From Candidatus Sulfotelmatobacter sp. (GTDB lineage: Bacteria; Acidobacteriota; Terriglobia; Terriglobales; Acidobacteriaceae), in contig JASHNU010000040.1 of assembly GCA_030041475.1 (NCBI GenBank), forward strand, positions 62,001-126,000: a stretch of DNA of 64,000 bases, given 5' to 3'. Below the pieces are notes generated by a model that saw nothing but the letters and a program-made list of their open reading frames with translations, made no database searches and was not told the DNA's origin. Shown here piece by piece: positions 44,988 through 52,551 of this stretch. Each line of letters starts with the position of its first letter. Positions within the stretch are counted from its first letter, which is position 1. The position numbers were made by a program, and so were the translations under genes.

Positions 44988-46724
44988 CTAAGGCTGCGCT
45001 TCCGAATCCGGGATTATCTGAAGCGCCATGCTCTTGCGCTCGCCTTCGCTCGCGTGCAGCGGACTTCCCTGCCCCGTATAGGTTTTCAGAAATTCGGCAT
45101 TGAAGTAGGCGTCGCCGTCCACGCTCTCCCAGGCAAAGAGCGTGTAGTCTCCAGGCGCAATCCCCTGCAAGGTGAAGCGGCCCCTTTGATCGCTGACTGT
45201 TTTGCGATAGCGGTCGATACGCCCTCGCAGCCGCGCTTCCGGAACGGCGACGATGACGGCATCGGCCACTGGCTCGCCCTTCTGATCCGTCACTACGCCA
45301 TCGACGGCCGTGCCGTTCCCGGTTGCGACCAGATCGAGCACGACTGTGCCGCCATTCAGGCTTATGCCGGCCTCATCCACGTCGCGGCCGCCCGCGAGCA
45401 CCGATTTCAGATACCAGTCCGGCCCCAGGCCACCACCCGCGAACTGCACATAATAGGTGCCCGGCGGAACGCTCTTCCATTCGAAGCTGCCGTCAGGCGC
45501 AACCTGCGTGACGTTCGAAAAGGCATCCCTAAAGGAAAACGCACCCAGTAAGTCGTCGTCTCCATCAACAGCCCGCAACATGAGGAACAATGCGCCCGGA
45601 TCAATCCGACTATTGCCTTTGCTCTCTAAACGCAGGCGTCCATGAATCCAGCCTCCGGGTTGCGGGGCCAACCGCAAGTCTTCGACGTTGCCCGCTACCT
45701 GCAGCGGTTGACGCGCCATCAGCGGCACGGCTGCGTTCTCAACCGTCGCCAGAATCGTGTACGTACCTGGAGCAACGTCGCGAATCACGAATGTGCCGTC
45801 CTTGTGGATCTCAGCGTCGTTCAGCATCAGGTTGAAATCGTGAGATTGCAGCATGATCGTTGCCGACGACCGCGGCGGCAGGTTCACGACGGCGCCGCGA
45901 ATGCTCAGCGTGGGACTCGGCGCGAGCGAGAAGTCAACCGGAAAATCGTCGCCCGCCTTCAACTGGATCGGCGCGGCCCCACTGCGGTCCGGAGTTCCGG
46001 GATAGTACGTGGTCTGGTAGGACAATGCGGCCGTTTTATCTGGCACGGTCGACCTCGCAGAACCCGGCTCAGCGCCCGCGGACGCGTTGCCAGCTGACTC
46101 GATCAGGCTCTTGAAGTCGGGCGGCGGATTCACCGACACGTAGTAATTGCCGGCCGGCAGATTCGGGATGCGGTATTCGCCCAGATCGTTGGTCCGCTCC
46201 GATCCTGTCGGCTCCCATCGGCTATTGCCGGAAGTAAACGTCTGGCGCAGCACAGTGACTTGCGCGCTGGCCATCGGGTCGCCGTCTTCGTCGGTTACGC
46301 GCCCGCGCACGACAGCCGCAGCCTGCAGACGAAGGAGCAAGTCCTTGACTTCCTGTCCCGCCACCAGTGTCAGCACACGGCCGTCGCTGCGCGCATGATG
46401 CCTGTCAACTTCCAGAAATCCGGTGCGCTCGGCGAAAAGGTGATAGCGGCCGGGGGCGATGCCCTCGATGTGAAAAGAACCGTCGGCACCGCTGATTGCG
46501 GTGTAGGCCCCGCCCGCGCCTGGATTTTCGGAGATCAGCTCGATCAACGCTTTTTTCACCGGCTCGCCCCCCGGCTCCTTTGTCACGATGCCCTCAATCA
46601 CCGCTCGGCTGGCCGGTTTCGAGGCAACCGGCGTCTGGGCCACCAGCGTGGCGGCACCAAGGATAAGCATCAAGACACTCAACAGGCATATGCGAGCCAA
46701 GTTTATTCTCAGACTGGAAGACAT
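44988..46724 (-). CDS. secreted carboxypeptidase-regulatory-like (CarboxypepD_reg) repeat protein
   Basis: About 578 residues, exported (signal peptide to about residue 33). It contains at least three transthyretin-like beta-sandwich modules: 40-115 (VIEGIVTKEPGGEPVKKALI, FHIEGIAPGRYHL), 120-200 (VRGRVTDEDGDPMASAQVTV, YRIPNLPAGNYYVS) and near 490-560 (VDGVVTDQKGEPVADAVI, FTLQGIAPGDYTLFAWE). Such modules act as structural or adhesion repeats. The start is uncertain because three 15-base repeats encode QPMSS-like units ahead of it; ATG 46724 is used, with ATG 46754 and the frame start 46835 as alternatives. Confidence 0.78.
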   Translation of the reverse strand: MSSSLRINLARICLLSVLMLILGAATLVAQTPVASKPASRAVIEGIVTKEPGGEPVKKALIELISENPGAGGAYTAISGADGSFHIEGIAPGRYHLFAERTGFLEVDRHHARSDGRVLTLVAGQEVKDLLLRLQAAAVVRGRVTDEDGDPMASAQVTVLRQTFTSGNSRWEPTGSERTNDLGEYRIPNLPAGNYYVSVNPPPDFKSLIESAGNASAGAEPGSARSTVPDKTAALSYQTTYYPGTPDRSGAAPIQLKAGDDFPVDFSLAPSPTLSIRGAVVNLPPRSSATIMLQSHDFNLMLNDAEIHKDGTFVIRDVAPGTYTILATVENAAVPLMARQPLQVAGNVEDLRLAPQPGGWIHGRLRLESKGNSRIDPGALFLMLRAVDGDDDLLGAFSFRDAFSNVTQVAPDGSFEWKSVPPGTYYVQFAGGGLGPDWYLKSVLAGGRDVDEAGISLNGGTVVLDLVATGNGTAVDGVVTDQKGEPVADAVIVAVPEARLRGRIDRYRKTVSDQRGRFTLQGIAPGDYTLFAWESVDGDAYFNAEFLKTYTGQGSPLHASEGERKSMALQIIPDSEAQP

Positions 46725-46765
46725 GGGTTGGGAAGATATGGGTTGCGAAGACATGGGTTGCGAGC
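46721..46765. repeat. 15-base minisatellite at the start of the CarboxypepD_reg gene
   Basis: Three tandem units of ATATGGGTTGCGAAG with one or two changes each. Each unit encodes an in-frame (M/I)SSQP-like pentapeptide on the minus strand and offers alternative start codons. Confidence 0.75.
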
Positions 46766-46881
46766 GGAGCCGGGAGGAGCGGTCCAGGGGGACTCGACTG
46801 GCAGCTATTTTACCTCCGTTTAGTCTAAGGCCCAAGCACGGATTGCGGGCTTATTTTGTCAATCCTCGGCATGCCCAAGCC

Positions 46882-47646
46882 TTACTGGCAGCCGGTTTCC
46901 GGGCACTGATCCTTGCGATACTCATCCATATAGATCGTCCAGGGTGGCTCTCCGAGCGCATCGCGGTATAGCCCCGTCTTGAAATAGACCCGGTGCAAGG
47001 AGTGACCGCGCGGCGGACGATATACCGTGGGGCCCCGATACTGAACAATCGTGCGGCCGTCGAGAGTGGCGTTAATACTGCCCTGTTCCGTGAAATCGAA
47101 GCGGATCACAAATCGGAAATCCAGCCATCGGCCGCGCACATCTTCATTGCCCCGGTAGAGTTCTTGGCTGTGGCGGTCATCACGACGGGTAATTCGGAGC
47201 AGGCCGTGGTCATAGCGAATCGCGAGAACAGGATTGTCCGGATGGCAGCGCCAGCACAACTGCTTCCACTGGGCAATCACGAGGCGCTCCGACGTCTGGG
47301 GAAAGTCTTGTGGGATGTACAAACTGAAGGAATACACATAGGTTGGCCCGAGGTGAGACAACAGCCACAACGATTCCATGAGTTCATCGCGCTCCGTGGC
47401 AGCGCCTTCTTCGCTGGCGGCCTCGTAGCGATCGCCCTTGTGCACGGTGATCGCCAGCGCACGGCGACCGGAGCGGACGACGGGCGCGACCGCTCCGCGA
47501 ACGAAGCGGTACCCCGACCAACGAAACGAGCTCAGGTGACGAGACTCAAAACCGTCGTAGACATGGATGGGAATTTCGCGCAGTCCAAGGACGAAGACGA
47601 GTCCAAGCGCCAAGGCAATTCCGGCTACCCGAAGAAGCCGCTTCAT
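46882..47646 (-). CDS. exported polysaccharide lyase-like protein (heparin lyase I family fold)
   Basis: A 254-residue protein with an N-terminal hydrophobic anchor (6-22) and a beta-jelly-roll body. YVYSFSLYIPQDFPQTSER, IAQWKQ, DGRTIVQYRGPTVY and YFKTGLYRDA match the pattern of polysaccharide lyases of the PF14099 type. Cys pairs (LCWRCHPD and CPETGCQ) may bind metal or form disulfides. It would degrade an acidic polysaccharide outside the cytoplasm. The family is inferred from phrases only, so the substrate is open. Confidence 0.6.
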   Translation of the reverse strand: MKRLLRVAGIALALGLVFVLGLREIPIHVYDGFESRHLSSFRWSGYRFVRGAVAPVVRSGRRALAITVHKGDRYEAASEEGAATERDELMESLWLLSHLGPTYVYSFSLYIPQDFPQTSERLVIAQWKQLCWRCHPDNPVLAIRYDHGLLRITRRDDRHSQELYRGNEDVRGRWLDFRFVIRFDFTEQGSINATLDGRTIVQYRGPTVYRPPRGHSLHRVYFKTGLYRDALGEPPWTIYMDEYRKDQCPETGCQ

Positions 47647-47670
47647 ATTGCGTAACGATGCGTAGAGATT

Positions 47671-47883
47671 TTAGCTGTCTTTTCGGTAGAGCAGGTTGCG
47701 CATGGCTTCGCGGCGGGCGGCGTTTGCGCCTTTGTCGGTCTTGAGCACGTCGGTCGATGTGGGTGAGTCGGCAGCTTCCTCCTCGCTGCACGACGGACAG
47801 CGGTTGGCAAAACCGGGCTTGCCGGGTTTGAGTTCGAATTCTTCGCCCCAAGCGACGCAGGTTTTGGTGGGGTAGGTCGTCAT
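47671..47883 (-). CDS. small zinc-ribbon-like protein
   Basis: A 70-residue protein with one Cys near residue 9 (TKTCVAWG), a CPSC near 28 and a charged tail ending NLLYRKDS. The Cys spacing could bind zinc only if the protein dimerises or another ligand takes part. ATG 47883 has a weak site. A longer open frame extends upstream over the tRNA-like gene, but its upstream part is antisense to that gene and is rejected. Confidence 0.5.
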   Translation of the reverse strand: MTTYPTKTCVAWGEEFELKPGKPGFANRCPSCSEEEAADSPTSTDVLKTDKGANAARREAMRNLLYRKDS

Positions 47884-48005
47884 ATTGACTTCTATTTTAT
47901 GGCCAGTGGCGCGAGTTGGCTTTTCCCGAAACGAAACTGCAAGCCACAATATTTTCGGCTGTGTTCCGCACCCATCTGATGGCCTTGGCCTATGCTCTTG
48001 AGCGT

Positions 48006-48077
48006 GGGCCCATGGTGTAACGGTAGCACGATACCCCATCAAGGTATTAGGTGAGGGTTCGAATCCCTCCGGGTCCA
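48006..48077 (+). tRNA. atypical tRNA-like gene (tRNA-Glu-like backbone, anticodon reads AUC)
   Basis: Folds as a full cloverleaf: acceptor 48006-48012 with 48070-48076 (six pairs plus an A-C mismatch at 7-66), D arm with GGTA loop, perfect five-bp anticodon stem ATACC/GGTAT, five-base variable loop, T arm GAGGG-TTCGAAT-CCCTC and discriminator A. The body is closest in style to bacterial tRNA-Glu. The anticodon loop is CCATCAA: C replaces the near-universal U33 and positions 34-36 read AUC. No CCA is encoded. It may be a pseudo-tRNA or a specialised tRNA-like RNA. Confidence 0.6.
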
Positions 48078-48214
48078 TTCCTTCCTTGTGAGGGAGTCTC
48101 TCAGGGACAAGTGGAGAGTTCGTCGATGGGGTGCGACTCTCCTTAAAGTAACTTGATTTGCCGTGAACGCTGGACGGATAATCTATCTGATACCTTGATG
48201 GGGTGCCGACTACC
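48022..48214. repeat. imperfect inverted repeat of the tRNA anticodon region
   Basis: ACCCCATCAAGGTAT (48033-48047) has an exact reverse complement at 48190-48204; allowing G-U pairs the match extends over 48033-48053 with 48184-48204, and GGTAG at 48022-48026 pairs with CTACC at 48210-48214. GATGGGGTGC also occurs at about 48125, in the loop of a hairpin with stem GGAGAGT. Confidence 0.8.
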
Positions 48215-48220
48215 GGCATT

Positions 48221-48254
48221 TGCGAACGGCCTCGGGCTTCCGAGGCCGTTTGCA
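48221..48254 (+). terminator. strong hairpin terminator downstream of the tRNA-like locus
   Basis: A 15-bp stem with one G-T pair (core AACGGCCTCGG) and loop GCTT, then TTTGTT. It would end a transcript of about 250 bases that starts with the tRNA-like gene. Confidence 0.75.
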
Positions 48255-48269
48255 TTTGTTGGTGTCGTT

Positions 48270-48665
48270 TTAAGTTCGTCGCGTCCTCTCGGCCTGTCCT
48301 TGAGAAGGCACGCGAAACAGCAGATCCCAAGCCAGGTATGGCAACGCAATGAGGAAGAGGGGCAACAGCGCCAGGGACAGGCTGAGAGCCATTCCGAGTA
48401 CGAAAAGGCCAAGGCAGAAGCCGAGATAGAGGGCCAGGAGCATTCCGAACAATTTCGTGCCAACGTTGCGTCGAACTGAACTCCATCCGAACCACAAAAC
48501 CATCCCGCATAACGCCAACACCGGCACAACGGCCACCAAGCGGGGAGGACGCCCCTGCCCAACCACCCATAGCAGGAAGCACACCACAGCCAGGGGCAAG
48601 GCACCTTTAAGGAGATGCCAGAAAAAGCCTGTGTTGTGGGCAGCGCGGTCACCGGACAAAACCAT
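48270..48665 (-). CDS. small polytopic membrane protein of unknown function
   Basis: A 131-residue protein with about four hydrophobic helices (about 18-36, 42-60, 70-88, 92-112) rich in Leu/Val/Ala and a basic C-terminus RTRRT. ATG 48665 has GGAGG five or six bases upstream. It is on the opposite strand to the tRNA-like locus and ends 16 bases from the terminator hairpin. No family recognised. Confidence 0.68.
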   Translation of the reverse strand: MVLSGDRAAHNTGFFWHLLKGALPLAVVCFLLWVVGQGRPPRLVAVVPVLALCGMVLWFGWSSVRRNVGTKLFGMLLALYLGFCLGLFVLGMALSLSLALLPLFLIALPYLAWDLLFRVPSQGQAERTRRT

Positions 48666-48716
48666 GAAGCCTCCGGTCAGCAGCTCAAGACCTGACGATT
48701 GTACCTCGAATGGCTC

Positions 48717-49763
48717 TTAATTCAGGAAATACTGCCGATACAGGGTATCCCTCTGCGCCGGCCGGAATCCCGCATCGCGGATGATTCGCCGCAACTCTTC
48801 TTCTGTCGTGCAATTCGTCACACCTGCCGCGCGGACCACATTTTCTTCGAGCATCACCGAACCCACGTCGTTGCCGCCGAAGCGCAGGCCCATCTGGCAG
48901 ACTTTCAGTCCCTGCGTCACCCAGCTCGACTGCACATTGAGGAAATTCCAAAGATACAGACGCGAGATCGCCAGCACTTTCAGGTATTCCACCGCTGTGG
49001 CTTCGTCCCAATGGCGGCCGCCGAGCGCGGTGTTCTGCGGCTGGAAGCTCCACGGGATGAACGCCGTGAATCCTCCGGTTTCTTCCTGCAGATCGTACAG
49101 CCGCTGGAAGTGGTTGATGCGATGTTCGTATTTTTCGCCCACTCCGAACATCATGGTCGCAGTGGTGCGCATGCCGATCTGGTGCGCGGTGCGGTGCACG
49201 TTGAGCCAATCTTCAGTCAGGCACTTCAGCCGCGCGATTTTGTAGCGCACTTCGTCGTCGAGAATTTCCGCCCCGCCACCAGGGATGGAGTCCAGCCCGG
49301 CATCGCGCAAGCGGAGAATCGTGTCGCGGATCGACAGGCCGCTGTACTCAGCGATCGCTATGATTTCTGACGCCGAGTAGCAGTGCAGATGCACTTTCGG
49401 GAAGCGCTGCTTGATCCCGCGCAGCATCTGCTCGTGCCAGTCGATCTTCAGGTCAGGATGCAGTCCGCCCTGCATCAGGACGCCCGTGCCGCCGAGTTCG
49501 ACAGTCTCGCGAATCTTGTCGTAAATCGTGTCGAAGTCGAGGATGTAGCCTTCCTTCGCTGCGGGCCCTTTCAGCGGACGATAGAAGGCGCAAAATGTGC
49601 AGTACTCGGTGCAGAAATTCGTGTAGTTGATGTTCCGATCGATGATGTAGGTGACGGTGCCTTCGGGATGCAGCTTGCGGCGAATGGCGTCGGCTTCCAT
49701 GCCGATGCCGATCAGGTCATCAGACTCGAACATTTCCAGCGCTTGGGCTTTAGTCAAAGACAT
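48717..49763 (-). CDS. mqnC: cyclic dehypoxanthinylfutalosine synthase MqnC
   Basis: Radical SAM enzyme of the futalosine menaquinone pathway; closes dehypoxanthinylfutalosine into the cyclic form. The 348 residues hold the cluster motif CTEYCTFC near residue 52, LMQGGLHPDLKI, YSASEIIAIAE, DSIPGGGAEIL and TTATMMFGVGE, and the C-terminal SVMLEENVVRAAG, all diagnostic of MqnC/MqnE-type enzymes; the GGGAEIL and length favour MqnC. ATG 49763 is used. MqnD lies about 10 kb away, so the pathway is scattered. Confidence 0.95.
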   Translation of the reverse strand: MSLTKAQALEMFESDDLIGIGMEADAIRRKLHPEGTVTYIIDRNINYTNFCTEYCTFCAFYRPLKGPAAKEGYILDFDTIYDKIRETVELGGTGVLMQGGLHPDLKIDWHEQMLRGIKQRFPKVHLHCYSASEIIAIAEYSGLSIRDTILRLRDAGLDSIPGGGAEILDDEVRYKIARLKCLTEDWLNVHRTAHQIGMRTTATMMFGVGEKYEHRINHFQRLYDLQEETGGFTAFIPWSFQPQNTALGGRHWDEATAVEYLKVLAISRLYLWNFLNVQSSWVTQGLKVCQMGLRFGGNDVGSVMLEENVVRAAGVTNCTTEEELRRIIRDAGFRPAQRDTLYRQYFLN

Positions 49764-49944
49764 GGAACACATCAGAACCCGCATTCATTGTAACGGAGAC
49801 CATGCTGACCTGCGAACTTCGCCCAAAAAGCTGACTCGATTGGGTTTTCTTCAACGGTTGAAAAGTTCAAAAAAGGAAGTGCGTTGGAACCGTTTTGTAG
49901 AATGGAGGGCAGCATCAGCTCTAATCTCTTGAATCTCAGCTTAT

Positions 49945-49958
49945 TTGAACGCGTTCAA
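49945..49958. promoter_or_regulatory. palindromic operator 1 of the TetR operon
   Basis: TTGAACGCGTTCAA, a perfect 14-bp palindrome ending nine bases upstream of the -35 box. It shares the TTGAAC-NN-GTTCAA design with operator 2. A shorter related repeat, TTGAA-N3-TTCAA, lies at 49858-49870. Confidence 0.75.
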
Positions 49959-49966
49959 TTTTCCCC

Positions 49967-49995
49967 TTGACAGACTTCCCGGTCGCGCCTATTCT
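49967..49995 (+). promoter_or_regulatory. sigma-70 promoter of the TetR operon
   Basis: TTGACA (-35) and TATTCT (-10) separated by exactly 17 bases. Transcription should start near 50002, inside operator 2. Confidence 0.8.
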
Positions 49996-49999
49996 TATT

Positions 50000-50013
50000 T
50001 TGAACATGTTCAA
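50000..50013. promoter_or_regulatory. palindromic operator 2 of the TetR operon
   Basis: TTGAACATGTTCAA, perfect 14-bp palindrome over the expected transcription start, followed by an extra GTTCAA half-site at 50017-50022. Its centre is 55 bp from that of operator 1. A bound repressor would block the promoter. Confidence 0.78.
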
Positions 50014-50036
50014 CTTGTTCAAAGGGGGAGGAAGAT

Positions 50037-50456
50037 ATGGGGACCAACGCCAACAACATCATTGTGGTTACATACTTGGTTTATCTGCTGATCAGCGTCA
50101 ACGTGACGATCTGGGTGGCGCGCACGCTGTACAAGCGGGGCGCCATTTTTCTGGTCGATGCCTTCCATAACAAGGAACTGGCCGACTCTGTCAATCACCT
50201 GCTGGTTGTCGGCTTCTATCTCATCAACATCGGATACGTCTCACTCGCGCTGAAGACCGCTGCGGTCATCAACACGTCGCGTGCTGCCATTGAGCTATTG
50301 AGCGACAAGATGGGAATGGTGCTGCTGATCCTCGGCGGCATGCATTTCTTCAACCTATATGTCTTCTCGCGCATTCGTCACGGGGCGCGGCGGCCTGTGA
50401 TTCCGCCTCCTCCCGTGGCGCCGAATGCGCATTTGAATGCGGTGATTCCGAGATGA
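50037..50456 (+). CDS. integral membrane protein, first gene of TetR operon
   Basis: A 139-residue protein with three hydrophobic helices (about 8-30, 53-78, 90-112). The central VDAFHNKELADSVNHLLVVG and FYLINIGYVSLALKT is conserved-looking, as in uncharacterised membrane proteins of Actinobacteria and others. The tail is Pro-rich. ATG 50037 has AGGGGGAGG upstream. It is directly downstream of the palindromic operators, cotranscribed with a DCC-family thioredoxin-like protein and TetR. Confidence 0.82.
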   Translation: MGTNANNIIVVTYLVYLLISVNVTIWVARTLYKRGAIFLVDAFHNKELADSVNHLLVVGFYLINIGYVSLALKTAAVINTSRAAIELLSDKMGMVLLILGGMHFFNLYVFSRIRHGARRPVIPPPPVAPNAHLNAVIPR

Positions 50457-50482
50457 GAAGCGTCCGTTAGAGGATTTGGAGG

Positions 50483-50502
50483 GGCACGGCTTCAGCCGTG
50501 CC
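50483..50502. repeat. small intergenic hairpin
   Basis: GGCACGGC, loop TTCA, and its complement. Followed by GGGCTTTAGCCCCGG-like dyad at about 50525. Such hairpins recur between genes in related bacteria and may act as mRNA stabilisers between the first and second gene of the operon. Confidence 0.5.
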
Positions 50503-50555
50503 GCCTGGCGCCTCAAGATGTGAAGGGCTTTAGCCCCGGTTTCCAGGAGGGCGGT

Positions 50556-51020
50556 ATGGAAAAACTCTACGTGCTCTACGATCCGAGATGTGAACTCTGC
50601 TGCCGATTGAAGAACTGGATTCTCATCCAGCGCTCATGGCTCGGCATCGCTGTAATCGAGCAGGGGTCGGAGAAGGCAAAGCGCCTCTTCCCAGAACTGA
50701 ATCAGATCGCCGGCAGTGAGGATCTCGCAGTCATCAGCGACACTGGCGACGTTTACCTGAACAATAGCGCGTGGATTATGGTCCTCTACGCGCTGATCGA
50801 CTATCGCGAGTGGGCATCGCGGCTAACCAGTCCGTTGCTGCTGCCGCTGGCCCGCCAAGCATTTGCGGCGCTGTCGAAAAATCGACACTGGATTTCATCC
50901 TTGCTGAACTCACAGGACGAGGCAGCCATTGCCAGCGAGTTGCACAAGGTGGAACTCGGCGCTTGCCCTCTGACCGGCGCCCATGCTTCAACTTCAACAC
51001 TGAGGGAATATCTGCAATGA
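50556..51020 (+). CDS. DCC-family thiol-disulfide oxidoreductase-like protein (DUF393)
   Basis: A 154-residue thioredoxin-fold protein beginning KLYVLYDPRCELC, matching the DxxCxxC signature of the DCC family, with a central helix pair and a Leu-rich middle. The role is probably redox or small-molecule binding in the cytoplasm, but the family is uncharacterised. ATG 50556 has CAGGAGG upstream. Its stop overlaps the tetR start (ATGA). Confidence 0.85.
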   Translation: MEKLYVLYDPRCELCCRLKNWILIQRSWLGIAVIEQGSEKAKRLFPELNQIAGSEDLAVISDTGDVYLNNSAWIMVLYALIDYREWASRLTSPLLLPLARQAFAALSKNRHWISSLLNSQDEAAIASELHKVELGACPLTGAHASTSTLREYLQ

Positions 51021-51712
51021 ACACGATGGTGAAACCCAGAGTGACGACACGGGCGGAAGATACGCGCCGCAAGATCTACGAAGCAGCGATGGAACTGTTC
51101 CGTGAGAGGGGATTCGAGGAAACCACCATGCGCGACATTGCGGCCAAAGCGGGCGTGGCTCTCGGCGGCGCGTATTACTACTTTTCATCGAAAGACGCGA
51201 TTGTGCTGGAGTTCTATCGCGTGATGCAGGAGAAGAGCAGTGAGCCGATCCTAGCGACGCTGGCCGGGCGCAAGAAATTGAAAGACCGGATTTGTTGTGT
51301 GCTTGAGAAACGCCTGGAGTTGCTTGCGCCGAACCGAAAGTTCTGCTCGGCCCTGTTTCGTCACGCTCCCGACAGCGCCGATCCGCTCTCGCCATTCAGT
51401 GACGACACGCGTGCCATCCGCCATGCGGCGATCGAGCACATGCGAATCGCAATTGACGGCGGCGACACAAAGGTGCCGGCCGACTTGAACACGCGGCTTC
51501 CCTATCTGTTATGGCTGTATCAGATGGCCTTGATCATGTACTGGCTCTACGACCGGTCGTCGAATCAGGAGAACACTCACCGCCTGATGGAAAAAAGTTT
51601 GGGACTGCTGGTGAATTTGCTGCGGGTCTCGTCCTTGCCGCTGATGAGGCCGCTGCGGAAGACCGTGCTGGAGCTGGTGGAGACTGCGGGAGGCCAGACG
51701 CCGCGACCCTGA
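51017..51712 (+). CDS. TetR/AcrR family transcriptional repressor
   Basis: A 231-residue regulator. The N-terminal HTH (about 17-65) has RRKIYEAAMELFRERGFEETTMRDIA and AKAGVALGGAYYYFSSKDAI; the C-terminal ligand domain is all-helical with a hydrophobic pocket. Its start overlaps the DCC gene stop by four bases, so it is cotranscribed with two genes it probably represses. The paired TTGAAC-NN-GTTCAA palindromes upstream are the expected sites. The inducer is unknown. Confidence 0.92.
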   Translation: MNTMVKPRVTTRAEDTRRKIYEAAMELFRERGFEETTMRDIAAKAGVALGGAYYYFSSKDAIVLEFYRVMQEKSSEPILATLAGRKKLKDRICCVLEKRLELLAPNRKFCSALFRHAPDSADPLSPFSDDTRAIRHAAIEHMRIAIDGGDTKVPADLNTRLPYLLWLYQMALIMYWLYDRSSNQENTHRLMEKSLGLLVNLLRVSSLPLMRPLRKTVLELVETAGGQTPRP

Positions 51713-51786
51713 TTGACACGAAATCACGGCTTACCTAGACTGCCTGTGTATGCGAAGTGCGAAGAGTCTCCGAGGACCATCCATCC

Positions 51787-52347
51787 ATGAGCTGGCTGCA
51801 AAACAAGTTTGAAAAGAACTTTTTGATTTCGACCGTTGACTACGTATTCAACTGGGCGCGCAAGTCGGCGGTGTGGCCGATGACGTTTGGGCTGGCGTGC
51901 TGCGCGATCGAGATGATCGCGTCTTCGACGTCGCGCTTCGATATTGCGCGGTTTGGGTCGGAAGTCTTTCGTCCGTCGCCGCGGCAGAGCGATCTGATGA
52001 TCGTGGCCGGGACGGTGACGCTGAAGATGGCGCCGGTGGTGAAGCGGATTTACGATCAGATGCCCGATCCGAAGTGGGTGATCTCGATGGGCGCGTGCTC
52101 GTCGGTGGGCGGGCCGTTCAACACTTATGCGGTGCTGCAGGGCGTGGACAAGATTGTCCCGGTGGATGTGTACGTGACCGGATGCCCGCCGCGCCCGGAG
52201 AATCTTTTCTATGCGCTGCTCAAGCTGCAGGACAAGATCGACACCATGACGCTGGCGAAGAAACCGACAGAAGTGCGGCTCGACACAAACATGGTGGAAG
52301 CATTTAAGAAGCAAGTCATGATTGCCCAAACCTTGCAGCCAAAATGA
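51787..52347 (+). CDS. nuoB: NADH-quinone oxidoreductase subunit B (NuoB)
   Basis: Carries cluster N2, the last iron-sulfur centre of complex I before quinone. The 186 residues hold the adjacent Cys pair in GLACCAIEM, the third Cys in GACSSVGG and the fourth in [13 protein letters not shown] 51787 gives the family N-terminus ([11 protein letters not shown]). The other nuo genes are absent on both sides, so it stands apart from the main operon. A degenerate copy of its tail lies just downstream. Confidence 0.97.
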   Translation: MSWLQNKFEKNFLISTVDYVFNWARKSAVWPMTFGLACCAIEMIASSTSRFDIARFGSEVFRPSPRQSDLMIVAGTVTLKMAPVVKRIYDQMPDPKWVISMGACSSVGGPFNTYAVLQGVDKIVPVDVYVTGCPPRPENLFYALLKLQDKIDTMTLAKKPTEVRLDTNMVEAFKKQVMIAQTLQPK

Positions 52348-52353
52348 TTGAGA

Positions 52354-52530
52354 TTTTCGCTTCGCTCAGGACAACTGCCGCGGGCTCAGATGCCGCCAAA
52401 TGCGGTCGACTTCAAGAAGCTAGTAATGATCGCGCAGACGCTGCAACCGCAATAGCGGTCAGCTTGTATACTTCTTGTCATTCTGAGCGCAAACCGAGCG
52501 CAAGCGAGGACAAGTCGAAGAACCTTGCGT
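52354..52530. repeat. palindromic element (copy 4, interrupted)
   Basis: TTCGCTTCGCTCAGGACA (52357-52373 region) is the right-end type and TTGTCATTCTGAGCGC (52475-52490) the left-end type of the family seen at 15.5, 18.8 and 19.5 kb; a GAGGACAAGTCGAAGAAC tail follows. Between them lies the nuoB tail fragment. Confidence 0.55.
52390..52455 (+). pseudogene. nuoB: duplicated 3' fragment of nuoB
   Basis: Encodes a short peptide ending [14 protein letters not shown], against [14 protein letters not shown] at the end of NuoB. The DNA differs at many third positions while the peptide is nearly the same, and a stop codon follows at the same place. It is a remnant, not a gene. Confidence 0.75.
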
Positions 52531-52551
52531 TTCACCTTCAACTTGAAGATC

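Noticed and set aside
47884-48582. minus-strand open frame upstream of the small zinc-ribbon gene
   Set aside because: It reads antisense through the tRNA-like gene (MDPEGFEPSP-type translation, a known artefact of antisense tRNA frames) and has no ribosome site.
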